From assembly GCF_023015625.1 (NCBI RefSeq), contig NZ_JALKAH010000004.1, positions 186,001-250,000 on the forward strand: a stretch of 64,000 nt of DNA, read 5' to 3'. The stretch's first letter is position 1. Each line of letters begins with the position of its first letter. Source of the stretch: Yoonia sp. F2084L. Its GTDB lineage: Bacteria > Pseudomonadota > Alphaproteobacteria > Rhodobacterales > Rhodobacteraceae. Shown piece by piece: positions 51,663-59,542 of the stretch. Under the pieces are notes generated by a model. It saw only the letters and a program-made list of their open reading frames with translations. It made no database searches and was not told the origin of the DNA. The position numbers and the translations under genes are program-made.

Positions 51663-52962
51663 GCGGTGTCAGATCAAAGTTTTCACCGGGGAAGTACTTG
51701 GCCAGCCGCACATCGGCCGCACGGGCGTGACCTTCCATGCCTTCCAGACGGGAAATCCGGGCCGTTGCCTCGGCCACACGCTTGGACCCTTCGCGGGTTG
51801 CCTGCTGCCAAGTGACAATTTTCATGTACTTATGAACGGACAGACCACCGGTGTAGGACGCAGCACCTGATGTGGGTAGAACGTGGTTGGTGCCGGACGC
51901 TTTGTCGCCATAAGACACTGTGGTTTCTTCACCAAGGAACAGCGAGCCATAGCAGCTCAAACGCTCCAGCCACCATGGCAGGTCTTCGGCCTGCACGGTC
52001 AGGTGCTCGGGTGCGTATTCGTCGGAACAGGCCGCCATGTCTTCACGATCCGCGCACACGATGACCTCTGCATAGTCGCGCCATGCAGCAGCAGCATTGT
52101 CGCGGTTCACTTCGGGCAGGTCCGCGATCAGATCCGGCACGCGGTTCATCACGTCCTCGGCCAATGCGCGGTCATCGGTAACCAACCAAACCGGCGAGTT
52201 ATACCCATGCTCGGCCTGACTGACGAGGTCGGTTGCAACGATATGTGGATCAGCCGATTTATCGGCCAAGATCAGGCTGTCTGTTGGGCCGGCAATCATG
52301 TCGATGCCGACGCGACCAAAGAGGATACGCTTTGCTTCGGCCACAAACTGGTTACCGGGACCGACAAGAATGTTGGCTTTGGGAAGATCGAACAGACCAA
52401 AGGTCATCGCAGCAACACCCTGCACGCCGCCCATCGCCATGATCTTGTCCGCACCACAGATGTGGGCAGCATAGATAATGGCAGGTGCGACACCAACGTC
52501 GGGACGCGGCGGGGAAGCGACGGCGATGTGGTTGCATCCTGCCACTTTCGCAGTCGTGACGGTCATGACAGCCGAGGCGATGTGGCTGTAGCGACCACCG
52601 GGGACATAGCACCCTGCCGCATCTACTGGGATCGCCTTTTGACCTGCAATCAGACCGGGGACGATTTCATATTCAATATCGCTTACGGTCGCTTTTTGCG
52701 CCTCGGCAAAGCGTTTGACATTATCGTGGGCGAACTGAATGTCTTCTTTCAGCTTTTCGGGCACCAGGGCAGTCGCCGCTTCAATCTCGGCCGCTGTCAG
52801 AATGACATTGCCATCGTATTTGTCGAATTTGGCGGCATATTCCATCGCCTTGGCGTCACCGCCTTCTTCGATATCGGTCAGGATGCCTTGGACGATGTCA
52901 TGGACGTCCGATGCACCGGACTGAGCCGTCAATGTCGCTTTTTTCAGGTATTCGCGTGCCAT
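51655..52962 (-). CDS. hpsN: sulfopropanediol 3-dehydrogenase (histidinol dehydrogenase family)
   Basis: A 435-residue NAD-dependent, zinc-containing enzyme of the histidinol dehydrogenase family. Features include GCYVPGGRYSHIASAVMTV (about 116-134), NILVGPGNQFVAEAKRILFG, AGPTDSLILADKSADP, SQAEHGYNSPVWLVT and ASGTNHVLPTSGAASYTGGLSVHKY (in two parts). It oxidises (R)-2,3-dihydroxypropane-1-sulfonate to (R)-sulfolactate. The substrate is inferred from the operon, which has no histidine genes, and from the adjoining ComDE genes. It is the first gene of the operon and is divergent from the LacI regulator. Confidence 0.86.
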   Translation of the reverse strand: MAREYLKKATLTAQSGASDVHDIVQGILTDIEEGGDAKAMEYAAKFDKYDGNVILTAAEIEAATALVPEKLKEDIQFAHDNVKRFAEAQKATVSDIEYEIVPGLIAGQKAIPVDAAGCYVPGGRYSHIASAVMTVTTAKVAGCNHIAVASPPRPDVGVAPAIIYAAHICGADKIMAMGGVQGVAAMTFGLFDLPKANILVGPGNQFVAEAKRILFGRVGIDMIAGPTDSLILADKSADPHIVATDLVSQAEHGYNSPVWLVTDDRALAEDVMNRVPDLIADLPEVNRDNAAAAWRDYAEVIVCADREDMAACSDEYAPEHLTVQAEDLPWWLERLSCYGSLFLGEETTVSYGDKASGTNHVLPTSGAASYTGGLSVHKYMKIVTWQQATREGSKRVAEATARISRLEGMEGHARAADVRLAKYFPGENFDLTPHG

Positions 52963-53116
52963 GAATGGTGTGCCTTACTGTGTGAAACTGGGGTGTACTG
53001 AGGCAGAAACCGTACAGTGTTTTAAGCAGCGCATGAAAGAAATGGTCCCATATTCCACCTACGCGCGAAAAACTGCCGTGACGCTCTCCCCCCTTTACGT
53101 CTTGATTCTGATGCTA

Positions 53117-53130
53117 TGTAAACGCTTACA
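53117..53130. promoter_or_regulatory. LacI-type operator between hpsN and its regulator
   Basis: TGTAAACGCTTACA is a near-perfect palindrome with a central CG, the hallmark of LacI-family operators. A weaker relative (TGCAAGCCTTTACA) begins 23 bases to the right at 53140. Both lie between the hpsN start (52962) and the LacI gene start (53234), so autoregulation and operon control are likely. Confidence 0.72.
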
Positions 53131-53233
53131 TTGTCGAAATGCAAGCCTTTACATTTCCGTCAGGTAAGTTTTACTAGTTCACTGATCGTTGCGAGCATAC
53201 AAGGTGCCACAACCACTCCACTCTGGAAATCAA

Positions 53234-54259
53234 ATGACAACGGACCGCCCAACACCAACGCTGCACGATGTGGCAGACGCTGCCGATGTGTCCACCGCGA
53301 CGGTTTCGCGCTGTTTGAATTTCCCTGACAAAGTCGCACCGAAAACGCGCCAAAAGGTGCAGGACGCCATCGCGGCACTTGGCTATTCGCCCAATTTTGG
53401 GGCCAAGGTCATGGCCGCCAAACGCACCAACACAATCGGCGCGATCATTCCCACAATGGAAAACGCGATCTTTGCTCGCGGATTGCAGGCGTTTCAGGAA
53501 GAGTTGCGCGCGCATGGCTACACCATGCTGGTCGCCAGCACTGCCTATCAGCCGAATATGGAAGAAGAGCAAATTCGCACGCTTGTCGCACGCGGTGCGG
53601 ATGCCCTATTGCTGATCGGCCACGCCCGCGCGCCATCAGTCTATGATTTTCTGCGCACACAGGATGTTCCGACAATTGTATCATGGGCCTATGACCCGCA
53701 AGGCGAAAGCCCATCAGTAGGCTTTGACAACAAGGCCGCGATGTATGCGATGGCCAAGCAGGTACTGGCGCAGGGGCACGTTCACCTGGCCGCTATTTCT
53801 GCCCCGACCGACCAGAATGACAGGGCTTCGGAACGCTTGTCCGGCATCAAGGCGGCTATGCAAGATGCAGGACTCGCACCAAAGAAACTGCACATCATCG
53901 AAACACCCTATTCCATCGAAAATGGCGCTTTGGCCTTCGCCGAATTGATGACGAAACACCCCCGCCCCACCGCAGTCTTTGGCGGTAATGACGTGCTTGC
54001 CATTGGTGCATTGCGACAAGCCAAAACGATGCAACTGGCCGTTCCGCAGGATGTCTCAATCGTCGGCTTTGACGATATCGAGCTGGCCCAAATTGCCGAT
54101 CCCGCGCTCACCACTGTGCATGTTCCACATCGCGAAATGGGGCGGAAGGCCGCGCTGGCCTTGGTCAACATGCTGCGCGAAGGGAAATCACCTCCACACT
54201 TGGCGCTCGATGTTGAGGTCGTCTTGCGCGACACGCTGGGTCCGGTACCCAGGTCGTAA
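53234..54259 (+). CDS. LacI-family transcriptional regulator
   Basis: A 341-residue regulator. The N-terminal helix-turn-helix is LHDVADAADVSTATVSRCLN (about residues 10-29), followed by the hinge VAPKTRQKVQDAIAALGYSPN, then a periplasmic-binding-protein-like ligand domain ending with VSIVGFDDIELAQIADPALTT. It lies divergent from the DHPS/sulfolactate operon, and a palindromic operator of the LacI type stands in the shared spacer. The effector is probably DHPS or a product. GGAA precedes ATG 53234. Confidence 0.9.
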   Translation: MTTDRPTPTLHDVADAADVSTATVSRCLNFPDKVAPKTRQKVQDAIAALGYSPNFGAKVMAAKRTNTIGAIIPTMENAIFARGLQAFQEELRAHGYTMLVASTAYQPNMEEEQIRTLVARGADALLLIGHARAPSVYDFLRTQDVPTIVSWAYDPQGESPSVGFDNKAAMYAMAKQVLAQGHVHLAAISAPTDQNDRASERLSGIKAAMQDAGLAPKKLHIIETPYSIENGALAFAELMTKHPRPTAVFGGNDVLAIGALRQAKTMQLAVPQDVSIVGFDDIELAQIADPALTTVHVPHREMGRKAALALVNMLREGKSPPHLALDVEVVLRDTLGPVPRS

Positions 54260-54302
54260 ACTGCATCTGGCGCTGCACTGCGGCATAAGATAGATTGGGT
54301 TT

Positions 54303-54974
54303 ATGAAGCTTATCGTTGGTCTTGGAAATCCGGGCGCGAAATACGCCCACAACCGTCACAATATCGGTTTCATGGCGATGGACCGCATCGCTGCCGATCA
54401 CGGGTTCGGTGCGTGGCGATCAAAGTTTCAAGGACTGACCTGCGATGGCCGCTTGGGCTCTACGCGGGTCACCCTGCTGAAGCCCGAAACCTTTATGAAC
54501 CTATCGGGTCAATCGGTTGGCGAAGCGATGCGCTACCTCAAACTCGCCCCTGAGGACGTGATCGTATTTCACGACGAAATTGATCTTGCCCCCGGAAAGG
54601 TCCGGCTCAAAACCGGTGGCGGGCATGCCGGCCACAATGGTCTGCGCTCTATTCACGGGCACATTGGCCCTGACTATGACCGCGTGCGCATGGGCGTCGG
54701 ACATCCGGGGCACAAGGATGCGGTGCCCGGTTATGTGCTGCGCGATTTCCCCAAGGCCGATGCGGAATGGTTGGATGATGAATTGCGCGGCGTTAGTGAC
54801 GGAATTGCCGATCTTGTCGCCGGTGATGGTGGCAAATTCCTCAATGCAATTGCGCTGCGGGTTGCACCGCCAAGGTCGTCCAAATCAACGCCCAAGCCAA
54901 AGGCAGCGCCTGCCCCGGAACCCGAGGTCGATGACCGCTCGACCATGCAAAAGCTGGTAGATCGGTTCCGTTGA
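54303..54974 (+). CDS. pth: peptidyl-tRNA hydrolase
   Basis: A 223-residue enzyme that releases tRNA from stalled peptidyl-tRNA. Motifs: KLIVGLGNPGAKYAHNRHNIGF (in two parts, catalytic His20), KPETFMNLSGQSV, FHDEIDL and GGGHAGHNGLRSI. The C-terminal 35 residues are a Pro/Ala/Lys-rich extension, frequent in alphaproteobacteria. The next gene starts at a TTG overlapping its TGA. Confidence 0.94.
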   Translation: MKLIVGLGNPGAKYAHNRHNIGFMAMDRIAADHGFGAWRSKFQGLTCDGRLGSTRVTLLKPETFMNLSGQSVGEAMRYLKLAPEDVIVFHDEIDLAPGKVRLKTGGGHAGHNGLRSIHGHIGPDYDRVRMGVGHPGHKDAVPGYVLRDFPKADAEWLDDELRGVSDGIADLVAGDGGKFLNAIALRVAPPRSSKSTPKPKAAPAPEPEVDDRSTMQKLVDRFR

Positions 54975-56017
54975 CACGCGCCGCTCTACAAGAGGCTTTC
55001 TTGTTTCAATCAAAAGCCTGCGCCAGCCTCGGCTCTCCGTTTATGGAGCAGCTCATGCGCCTGTTGGGTACGCGAGACTGGCCAGAGGGGCCAATAGCGG
55101 ACCGGGTCTTTGCATGGAAAGGCGACATCAGCCCGCGCGGGCAATCGGTTTCCCTGCGGCTGGCAGGTGCACTGCATGCTTTGCATTTGCAGGGGCATGC
55201 TGTGTTAGGCCTTGTCTACCCACCTGCTAAGGTCGGCGATGATCATTTGTGGCGCGCGGTAAGTGCCACCTTGATCAGCGAGGTTGACCATATCAACACA
55301 TGGCTCGACAGCGCCCCGCAAACCAATGAGGTACGCCGCTCTGCAACCCTGATCGCTGCGGGGCATCTGTTGGCCGACCGCTATGGCCTGCCACTGCGCA
55401 CCTCTGAACTGGGCGCGAGCGGTGGCTTGAACCTGCATTGGGATGCTTATGCGATGCAGTTGGGGGATAAGTGTTTTGGTGCAGACGACCCTGTCTTGAC
55501 GCTGACCCCAGAGTGGACCGGGCCTTTGCCACCAAAAACGGCACCAACGGTCGTGGCGCGTGCAGGTGTTGATCTTAACCCGCTTAATCCCGCCAACCCG
55601 GATCATGCGCTACGCCTGCAAGCCTATTTGTGGCCAGATCAGCCAGAACGCCTGGCGCTGACGCGCGCTGCGATTGCGGCGGCTGCAACACCCGTGACCC
55701 AAGGCGATGCGATTGACTGGCTTGCAGAACAATTGACCCACACACCCGGCCAGACCCATCTGATCTATAGCACGGTCGCATGGCAGTATTTCCCCGAGGA
55801 TCAACAGGCCAAGGGGGCCGCGATGATTGCAAAAGCTGGGGAAACGGCAACCCAAGATACACCATTGGCATGGTTCGGCATGGAAAATGACGGCGGCGCA
55901 CGTGGTGCGGCGTTGACCTTACGGCTATGGCCCGGCGATCATACGTTTGATCTGGGGCGCGCTGATTTTCATGGACGCTGGGTTGATTGGGCTGGGATGC
56001 CTGAACCTGCGGCGTAA
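54971..56017 (+). CDS. DUF2332 family protein
   Basis: A 348-residue cytoplasmic protein. Blocks such as ELGASGGLNLHWDAYAM, RAGVDLNPLNP and LIYSTVAWQYFPEDQ match the DUF2332 family, found in many alphaproteobacteria; the ELGASGGLNL segment resembles a nucleotide-binding or methyltransferase motif I, but activity is unknown. The start is TTG overlapping the pth TGA by 4 bases, the only in-frame start near the stop, implying coupling. Confidence 0.82.
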   Translation: MTRAALQEAFLFQSKACASLGSPFMEQLMRLLGTRDWPEGPIADRVFAWKGDISPRGQSVSLRLAGALHALHLQGHAVLGLVYPPAKVGDDHLWRAVSATLISEVDHINTWLDSAPQTNEVRRSATLIAAGHLLADRYGLPLRTSELGASGGLNLHWDAYAMQLGDKCFGADDPVLTLTPEWTGPLPPKTAPTVVARAGVDLNPLNPANPDHALRLQAYLWPDQPERLALTRAAIAAAATPVTQGDAIDWLAEQLTHTPGQTHLIYSTVAWQYFPEDQQAKGAAMIAKAGETATQDTPLAWFGMENDGGARGAALTLRLWPGDHTFDLGRADFHGRWVDWAGMPEPAA

Positions 56018-56097
56018 AGGCCGCCGATATGGTAAATTAACCCAAAGTCGCTACATTATCTTCACAAGTAAGAACCGACACAAAAGGCCGCAAAGTC

Positions 56098-56481
56098 ATG
56101 GAAAAAGACCCTTCATTCAACGTGCTTGGCAGTGCGCTGGCGACCTGCTCAACGGCACCAATGACCGGCTTTTTCCGCAATGGGGCCTGCGATACATGCG
56201 CCGCCGACCAAGGCAGCCACACGGTTTGCGCTGTCATGACGGATGAGTTTCTGGCCTTCTCAAAATACGTTGGCAATGACCTGAGCACACCACGCCCCGA
56301 ATTCGGATTTCCGGGGCTGAAGGCAGGCGATGGGTGGTGCCTTTGCGCCAGCCGGTTCCTGCAAGCTCATGAAGAAGGCTGCGCACCTGACGTCAATCTG
56401 CATGCCACGCATGTGCGCGCGCTTGAGATCGTGCCGATTGATGTGTTGCGCGCCCATGCCGCACAGGACCCTGAGGGCTAG
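56098..56481 (+). CDS. DUF2237 family protein
   Basis: A 127-residue protein with conserved cysteines in the DUF2237 pattern: NVLGSALATCSTAPMTGFFRNGACDT, HTVCAVMTDEFLAFSK and GDGWCLCASRF (longer motifs given in part). The family is small, soluble and widespread, with unknown function. The gene ends immediately before the convergent LuxR gene end. Confidence 0.88.
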   Translation: MEKDPSFNVLGSALATCSTAPMTGFFRNGACDTCAADQGSHTVCAVMTDEFLAFSKYVGNDLSTPRPEFGFPGLKAGDGWCLCASRFLQAHEEGCAPDVNLHATHVRALEIVPIDVLRAHAAQDPEG

Positions 56482-56958
56482 TCAGGCCTTCGCCATCAGA
56501 TCGTCAATGAACAGACTAAGCAACTGGGTCCGCCCCGCAACGCCCGCCTTGCGGTAAATCGCATTGGTTTGTGCTTTGATTGTGCCTTCGCTGACGTCAC
56601 GCAGGCCTGCAATTTCCTGCGTCGACATTCCCTTGATCGCAAAAAGAGCCACATCGCGCTCTGCCGGGGTCAGGCACCATGCGACGAACCTTTCCTCCAG
56701 AACCTCCATAAAAGCGCCAGAGGCAAGCCGAAGCTGATCTTCAACCACAACATTGCGTGCCATTGTGCGACGCAGCACGACCCAACCAAACGCCACGCCA
56801 AGCAAAAGACCAAGAGCCGCGCCCAATTCAATCAGTTCATAAAGTTGCCAGCTGATTGGCGCGACGCCAAGAATTGAGCCAAGTATTTGGGCCACAAAGA
56901 AAAAGGCGCAGAGAAGCTGCACCAAAACAATCACCACGACGGTCAATTGACCTTTCAA
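56482..56958 (-). CDS. membrane-anchored LuxR-type HTH regulator
   Basis: A 158-residue protein. Two N-terminal transmembrane helices (about 4-26 and 42-62) precede a LuxR/GerE DNA-binding domain: LTPAERDVALFAIKG and the recognition helix VSEGTIKAQTNAIYRKAGV (about 125-143). No receiver or ligand domain is present, so it is a one-component membrane regulator. Start TTG 56958 with GGGAGGG upstream. It is 28 bases downstream of the two acidic PepSY-like genes, so it probably controls or senses them. Confidence 0.8.
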   Translation of the reverse strand: MKGQLTVVVIVLVQLLCAFFFVAQILGSILGVAPISWQLYELIELGAALGLLLGVAFGWVVLRRTMARNVVVEDQLRLASGAFMEVLEERFVAWCLTPAERDVALFAIKGMSTQEIAGLRDVSEGTIKAQTNAIYRKAGVAGRTQLLSLFIDDLMAKA

Positions 56959-56986
56959 CGATGGCCCTCCCTTTCGTCAGTTCAGG

Positions 56987-57475
56987 CTAATCTTCGTCAT
57001 CATCGTCTTCATCATCATCGTCGTCATCATCTTCATCTTCATCGTCGTCGTCATCATCTTCATCGTCATCGTCGTCATCGTCATCTTCATCATCGCGGTC
57101 ATCTTCATCATCGTCATCTTCATCATCATCGTCTTCATCATCATCGTCTTCATCGTCGTCATCATTGCCAGATCCGCCAGGGTTGTTCGAACCACCGCCG
57201 CTCGGATTAAACAGGGGCGGGCCACCATCATTACCGCTGATCGTGCGCCAGTAGTCGCGCAGGATTTCACCGGTTTGCGGATTGAAGACCAGCTCGCGAC
57301 GCAGATCATCCCGTAAAGCTGTCACGCGGACTCGTCCCAACCAGGTGCGTTCCAATGTGATCTGTGAAAAGCCCTGTCCTTGCAACTGCGTCACAATCTG
57401 GTCCTGCACAGACTGGGCCGCCGCAAACTGCGGCGCCCCAGCAAGTGCAAGACATATTGCGACCTTCTTTAGCAT
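56987..57475 (-). CDS. secreted PepSY-like protein with Asp/Glu-rich tail (first paralogue)
   Basis: A 162-residue exported protein with a Sec signal (MLKKVAICLALAGAPQFAAA, cleaved about residue 20). Residues about 22-80 form a PepSY-like domain: QDQIVTQLQGQGFSQITLE, VRVTALRDDLRRELVFNPQTGEILRDY (in two parts). A Gly/Asn/Pro linker (about 84-104) leads to a tail of almost pure Asp and Glu (about 105-162). It is a paralogue of the next protein. The tail may bind divalent cations or act as a polyanion. A weak ribosome site precedes the ATG. Confidence 0.78.
   Translation of the reverse strand: MLKKVAICLALAGAPQFAAAQSVQDQIVTQLQGQGFSQITLERTWLGRVRVTALRDDLRRELVFNPQTGEILRDYWRTISGNDGGPPLFNPSGGGSNNPGGSGNDDDDEDDDDEDDDDEDDDDEDDRDDEDDDDDDDDEDDDDDDEDEDDDDDDDEDDDDED
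56990..57163 (-). repeat. Asp/Glu codon-repeat tract of the first acidic gene
   Basis: A run of GAT, GAC, GAA and GAG codons (seen on the plus strand as mixed TCATC/GTC triplets) encodes nearly unbroken acidic residues. The reading frame is kept, and synonymous mixing argues against simple slippage in progress. The plus-strand frame reads as Ser/His-rich nonsense. Confidence 0.8.
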
Positions 57476-57502
57476 AAGCTTTTTATCGCGCCTTCAGGAC
57501 GA

Positions 57503-58009
57503 TCACTCATCTTCGTTTTCGTCATCATCTTCATCATCGTCTTCATCGTCGTCCTCGTCATCATCTTCATCGTCGTCTTCGTCATCATCTTCGTCATCAT
57601 CTTCGTCGTCGTCTTCGTCATCATCTTCGTCATCATCTTCATCGTCGTCTTCATCGTCGTCTTCATCATCTTCGTCGTCTTCGTCATCGTCTTCGTCGTC
57701 TTCATCATCATCAATGAAGTCTTCGTCATCGTCTTCAATTTTGACGCCGGGCTCAAAGTCGTCGTCATCATCAACCGGACCGACTTCTTGTTCGAGGATT
57801 GCACCGGTTGCTGCGTCATAGACAACTTCAAGCTTGCGGCCACCGCGGACCGCCTCGACCTTCACTTGCGAAGGACCGGTCTTGATTTCGATACTTTCAT
57901 AACCCTCTGCCTGCAATTGCGTCGCGACCTGCTCGGCGATGGATTGCGCGTAGACCGGCGCTGCGGTGAGAGCGGCCAAAGTCGTTGTGGACAGTAGAAT
58001 CTTTTTCAT
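57503..58009 (-). CDS. secreted PepSY-like protein with Asp/Glu-rich tail (second paralogue)
   Basis: A 168-residue exported protein with a Sec signal (MKKILLSTTTLAALTAAPVYA, cleaved at about residue 21). The PepSY-like part (residues about 22-76) has EQVATQLQAEGYESIEIK and VVYDAATGAILEQEV, matching the first paralogue and the PepSY/YpeB fold. The rest (about 80-168) is acidic, with repeated DDDE units. AGGAGG stands nine bases upstream of the start. It is the first of the three-gene unit with the other acidic gene and the LuxR gene. Confidence 0.8.
   Translation of the reverse strand: MKKILLSTTTLAALTAAPVYAQSIAEQVATQLQAEGYESIEIKTGPSQVKVEAVRGGRKLEVVYDAATGAILEQEVGPVDDDDDFEPGVKIEDDDEDFIDDDEDDEDDDEDDEDDEDDDEDDDEDDDEDDDEDDDEDDDEDDDEDDDEDDDEDDDEDDDEDDDENEDE
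57506..57733 (-). repeat. Asp/Glu codon-repeat tract of the second acidic gene
   Basis: A 228-base stretch coding for a tail almost entirely of Asp and Glu in a DDDE/DED period, with repeated GATGAAGACGAC-like units on the coding strand. The period suggests expansion by tandem duplication, later mutated at third positions. Confidence 0.8.
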
Positions 58010-58136
58010 TTGTCAAACCTCCTGAGACAGTGCAGCGCGCATTGTGCGCGCCACTCTACATCAAAAGGCCCCATATCGCCCTGCACCTCTATTCATCATG
58101 CGTTTAATCGACGATGCGTAAACCATCGACACAGGC

Positions 58137-58156
58137 GCATAAACGTAAGTTTATGC
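58137..58156. terminator. hairpin downstream of trpB, orientation uncertain
   Basis: GCATAAAC, loop GTAA, GTTTATGC form an 8-base-pair perfect stem 9 bases past the trpB stop. The following T run is on the plus strand, whereas trpB reads on the minus strand, so its use as trpB terminator is doubtful. Confidence 0.4.
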
Positions 58157-58164
58157 CGTTTTCG

Positions 58165-59391
58165 TTAGCTAGACATGTCAAAGCCAAGGTGCTTAGCGAC
58201 GGTAAAGATGTCTTTGTCACCGCGTCCGCACATGTTCATAACCAATAGGTGATCTTTGGGCAGCTCAGGCGCGATTTTCATGACATGCGCCAAGGCGTGC
58301 GATGGTTCGAGCGCGGGGATAATACCCTCTAAAGCGCAAGATAGCTGGAACGCCTCAAGGGCCTCAACATCGGTGATCGCTACATATTGGGCGCGACCGA
58401 TGTCATGCAACCAAGCATGTTCAGGCCCAATGCCCGGATAATCGAGGCCGGCTGAAATGCTGAAGCCTTCAAGGATTTGCCCCACATCATCTTGCAACAG
58501 ATAGGTCCGGTTCCCGTGCAGCACGCCGGGACGACCCCCCGTCAAGGATGCGCAATGCTCCATCTTGGCGTTCACGCCTTTACCGCCGGCCTCAACCCCG
58601 ATGATGTTGACGTCCTTGTCGTCCAAAAACGGATAGAACAGGCCCATCGCATTGGAGCCACCACCAATCGCCGCAATCAATGTATCAGGCAAACGCCCTT
58701 CGGCAGTATGCATCTGCTCTTTGGTTTCTTTGCCGATGATCGCCTGAAAGTCGCGAACCATCGCCGGGTAGGGATGCGGTCCCGCGACAGTACCTATGCA
58801 GTAAAACGTATCGCGTACGTTGGTCACCCAGTCACGCAACGCGTCATTCATGGCGTCCTTCAGCGTACCGCGGCCAGAGGTTACGGCAACAACTTCGGCC
58901 CCCAGCAAACGCATACGGAACACGTTAGGGGCCTGACGTTCAACATCATGGGCGCCCATGTAGACCACGCATTTCAAACCAAACTTCGCACAGACCGTCG
59001 CGGTCGCAACACCATGCTGACCCGCGCCGGTTTCGGCGATGATGCGCGTCTTTCCCATACGCCGGGCAAGGATGATCTGCCCCAGCACATTGTTGATCTT
59101 ATGCGCACCGGTGTGGTTCAGCTCATCACGCTTGAGGTAAATCTTGGCGCCGCCCAAATGCTCGGTCAGGCGCTCAGCATAGTAAAGCGGGCTGGGCCGG
59201 CCGACATAATGTGTCCAAAGGTCATGCATCTCGGCCCAGAACGTCTCATCCGTCTTGGCGTGCTCATACTGCTCTTCCAACTCAAGGATCAGCGGCATCA
59301 GCGTCTCGGACACAAAGCGCCCGCCAAAATCTCCGAAACGGCCCTTTTCATCGGGACCGGTCATGAAGCTGTTAAAGAGATCGTTGGCCAT
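58165..59391 (-). CDS. trpB: tryptophan synthase beta subunit
   Basis: A 408-residue pyridoxal-phosphate enzyme. The cofactor lysine is in [15 protein letters not shown] (about residue 97, the HK pair), and the GGGSNAMG phosphate-binding loop lies near residue 242. The [16 protein letters not shown] segment is the usual C-terminal landmark. It joins indole and serine to make tryptophan. trpF, its usual upstream neighbour in Rhodobacteraceae, lies 2 kb away on the other strand. Confidence 0.96.
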   Translation of the reverse strand: MANDLFNSFMTGPDEKGRFGDFGGRFVSETLMPLILELEEQYEHAKTDETFWAEMHDLWTHYVGRPSPLYYAERLTEHLGGAKIYLKRDELNHTGAHKINNVLGQIILARRMGKTRIIAETGAGQHGVATATVCAKFGLKCVVYMGAHDVERQAPNVFRMRLLGAEVVAVTSGRGTLKDAMNDALRDWVTNVRDTFYCIGTVAGPHPYPAMVRDFQAIIGKETKEQMHTAEGRLPDTLIAAIGGGSNAMGLFYPFLDDKDVNIIGVEAGGKGVNAKMEHCASLTGGRPGVLHGNRTYLLQDDVGQILEGFSISAGLDYPGIGPEHAWLHDIGRAQYVAITDVEALEAFQLSCALEGIIPALEPSHALAHVMKIAPELPKDHLLVMNMCGRGDKDIFTVAKHLGFDMSS

Positions 59392-59492
59392 TGAACACCT
59401 GCTTTTTGCGCGTCAGGCAGGATTAGCGCCAACAAGGCAAATGGTAAAGCAGCCATCCGGTCGCAGAGGTCGCGACAGGTTGCCTGTGATGC

Positions 59493-59519
59493 AAAAAGGG
59501 GCGGCCGATGCCACCCCTT
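59493..59519 (-). terminator. intrinsic terminator of the VPLPA-sorted protein gene
   Basis: On the minus strand 59519-59510 and 59505-59496 form a 10-base-pair stem with one G-U pair and loop ATCG, followed by five T residues, 24 bases after the stop at 59543. Confidence 0.8.
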
Positions 59520-59542
59520 CCCCGAAACGCGTTTGACTTACT

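Noticed and set aside
51883..53001. 372-codon plus-strand frame opposite hpsN
   Set aside because: Shadow of hpsN; composition rich in Cys, His and Gly without any recognisable domain.
56990..57733. Possible CRISPR or minisatellite array
   Set aside because: The repeats are in-frame acidic codons inside two genes, with no constant repeats and unique spacers.
57282..57821. 179-codon plus-strand frame with a long poly-serine run
   Set aside because: It is the antisense reading of the acidic gene tails; the minus-strand genes have signal peptides, ribosome sites and a PepSY-like domain.
58477..59394. 305-codon plus-strand frame opposite trpB
   Set aside because: Shadow of the well-conserved trpB.
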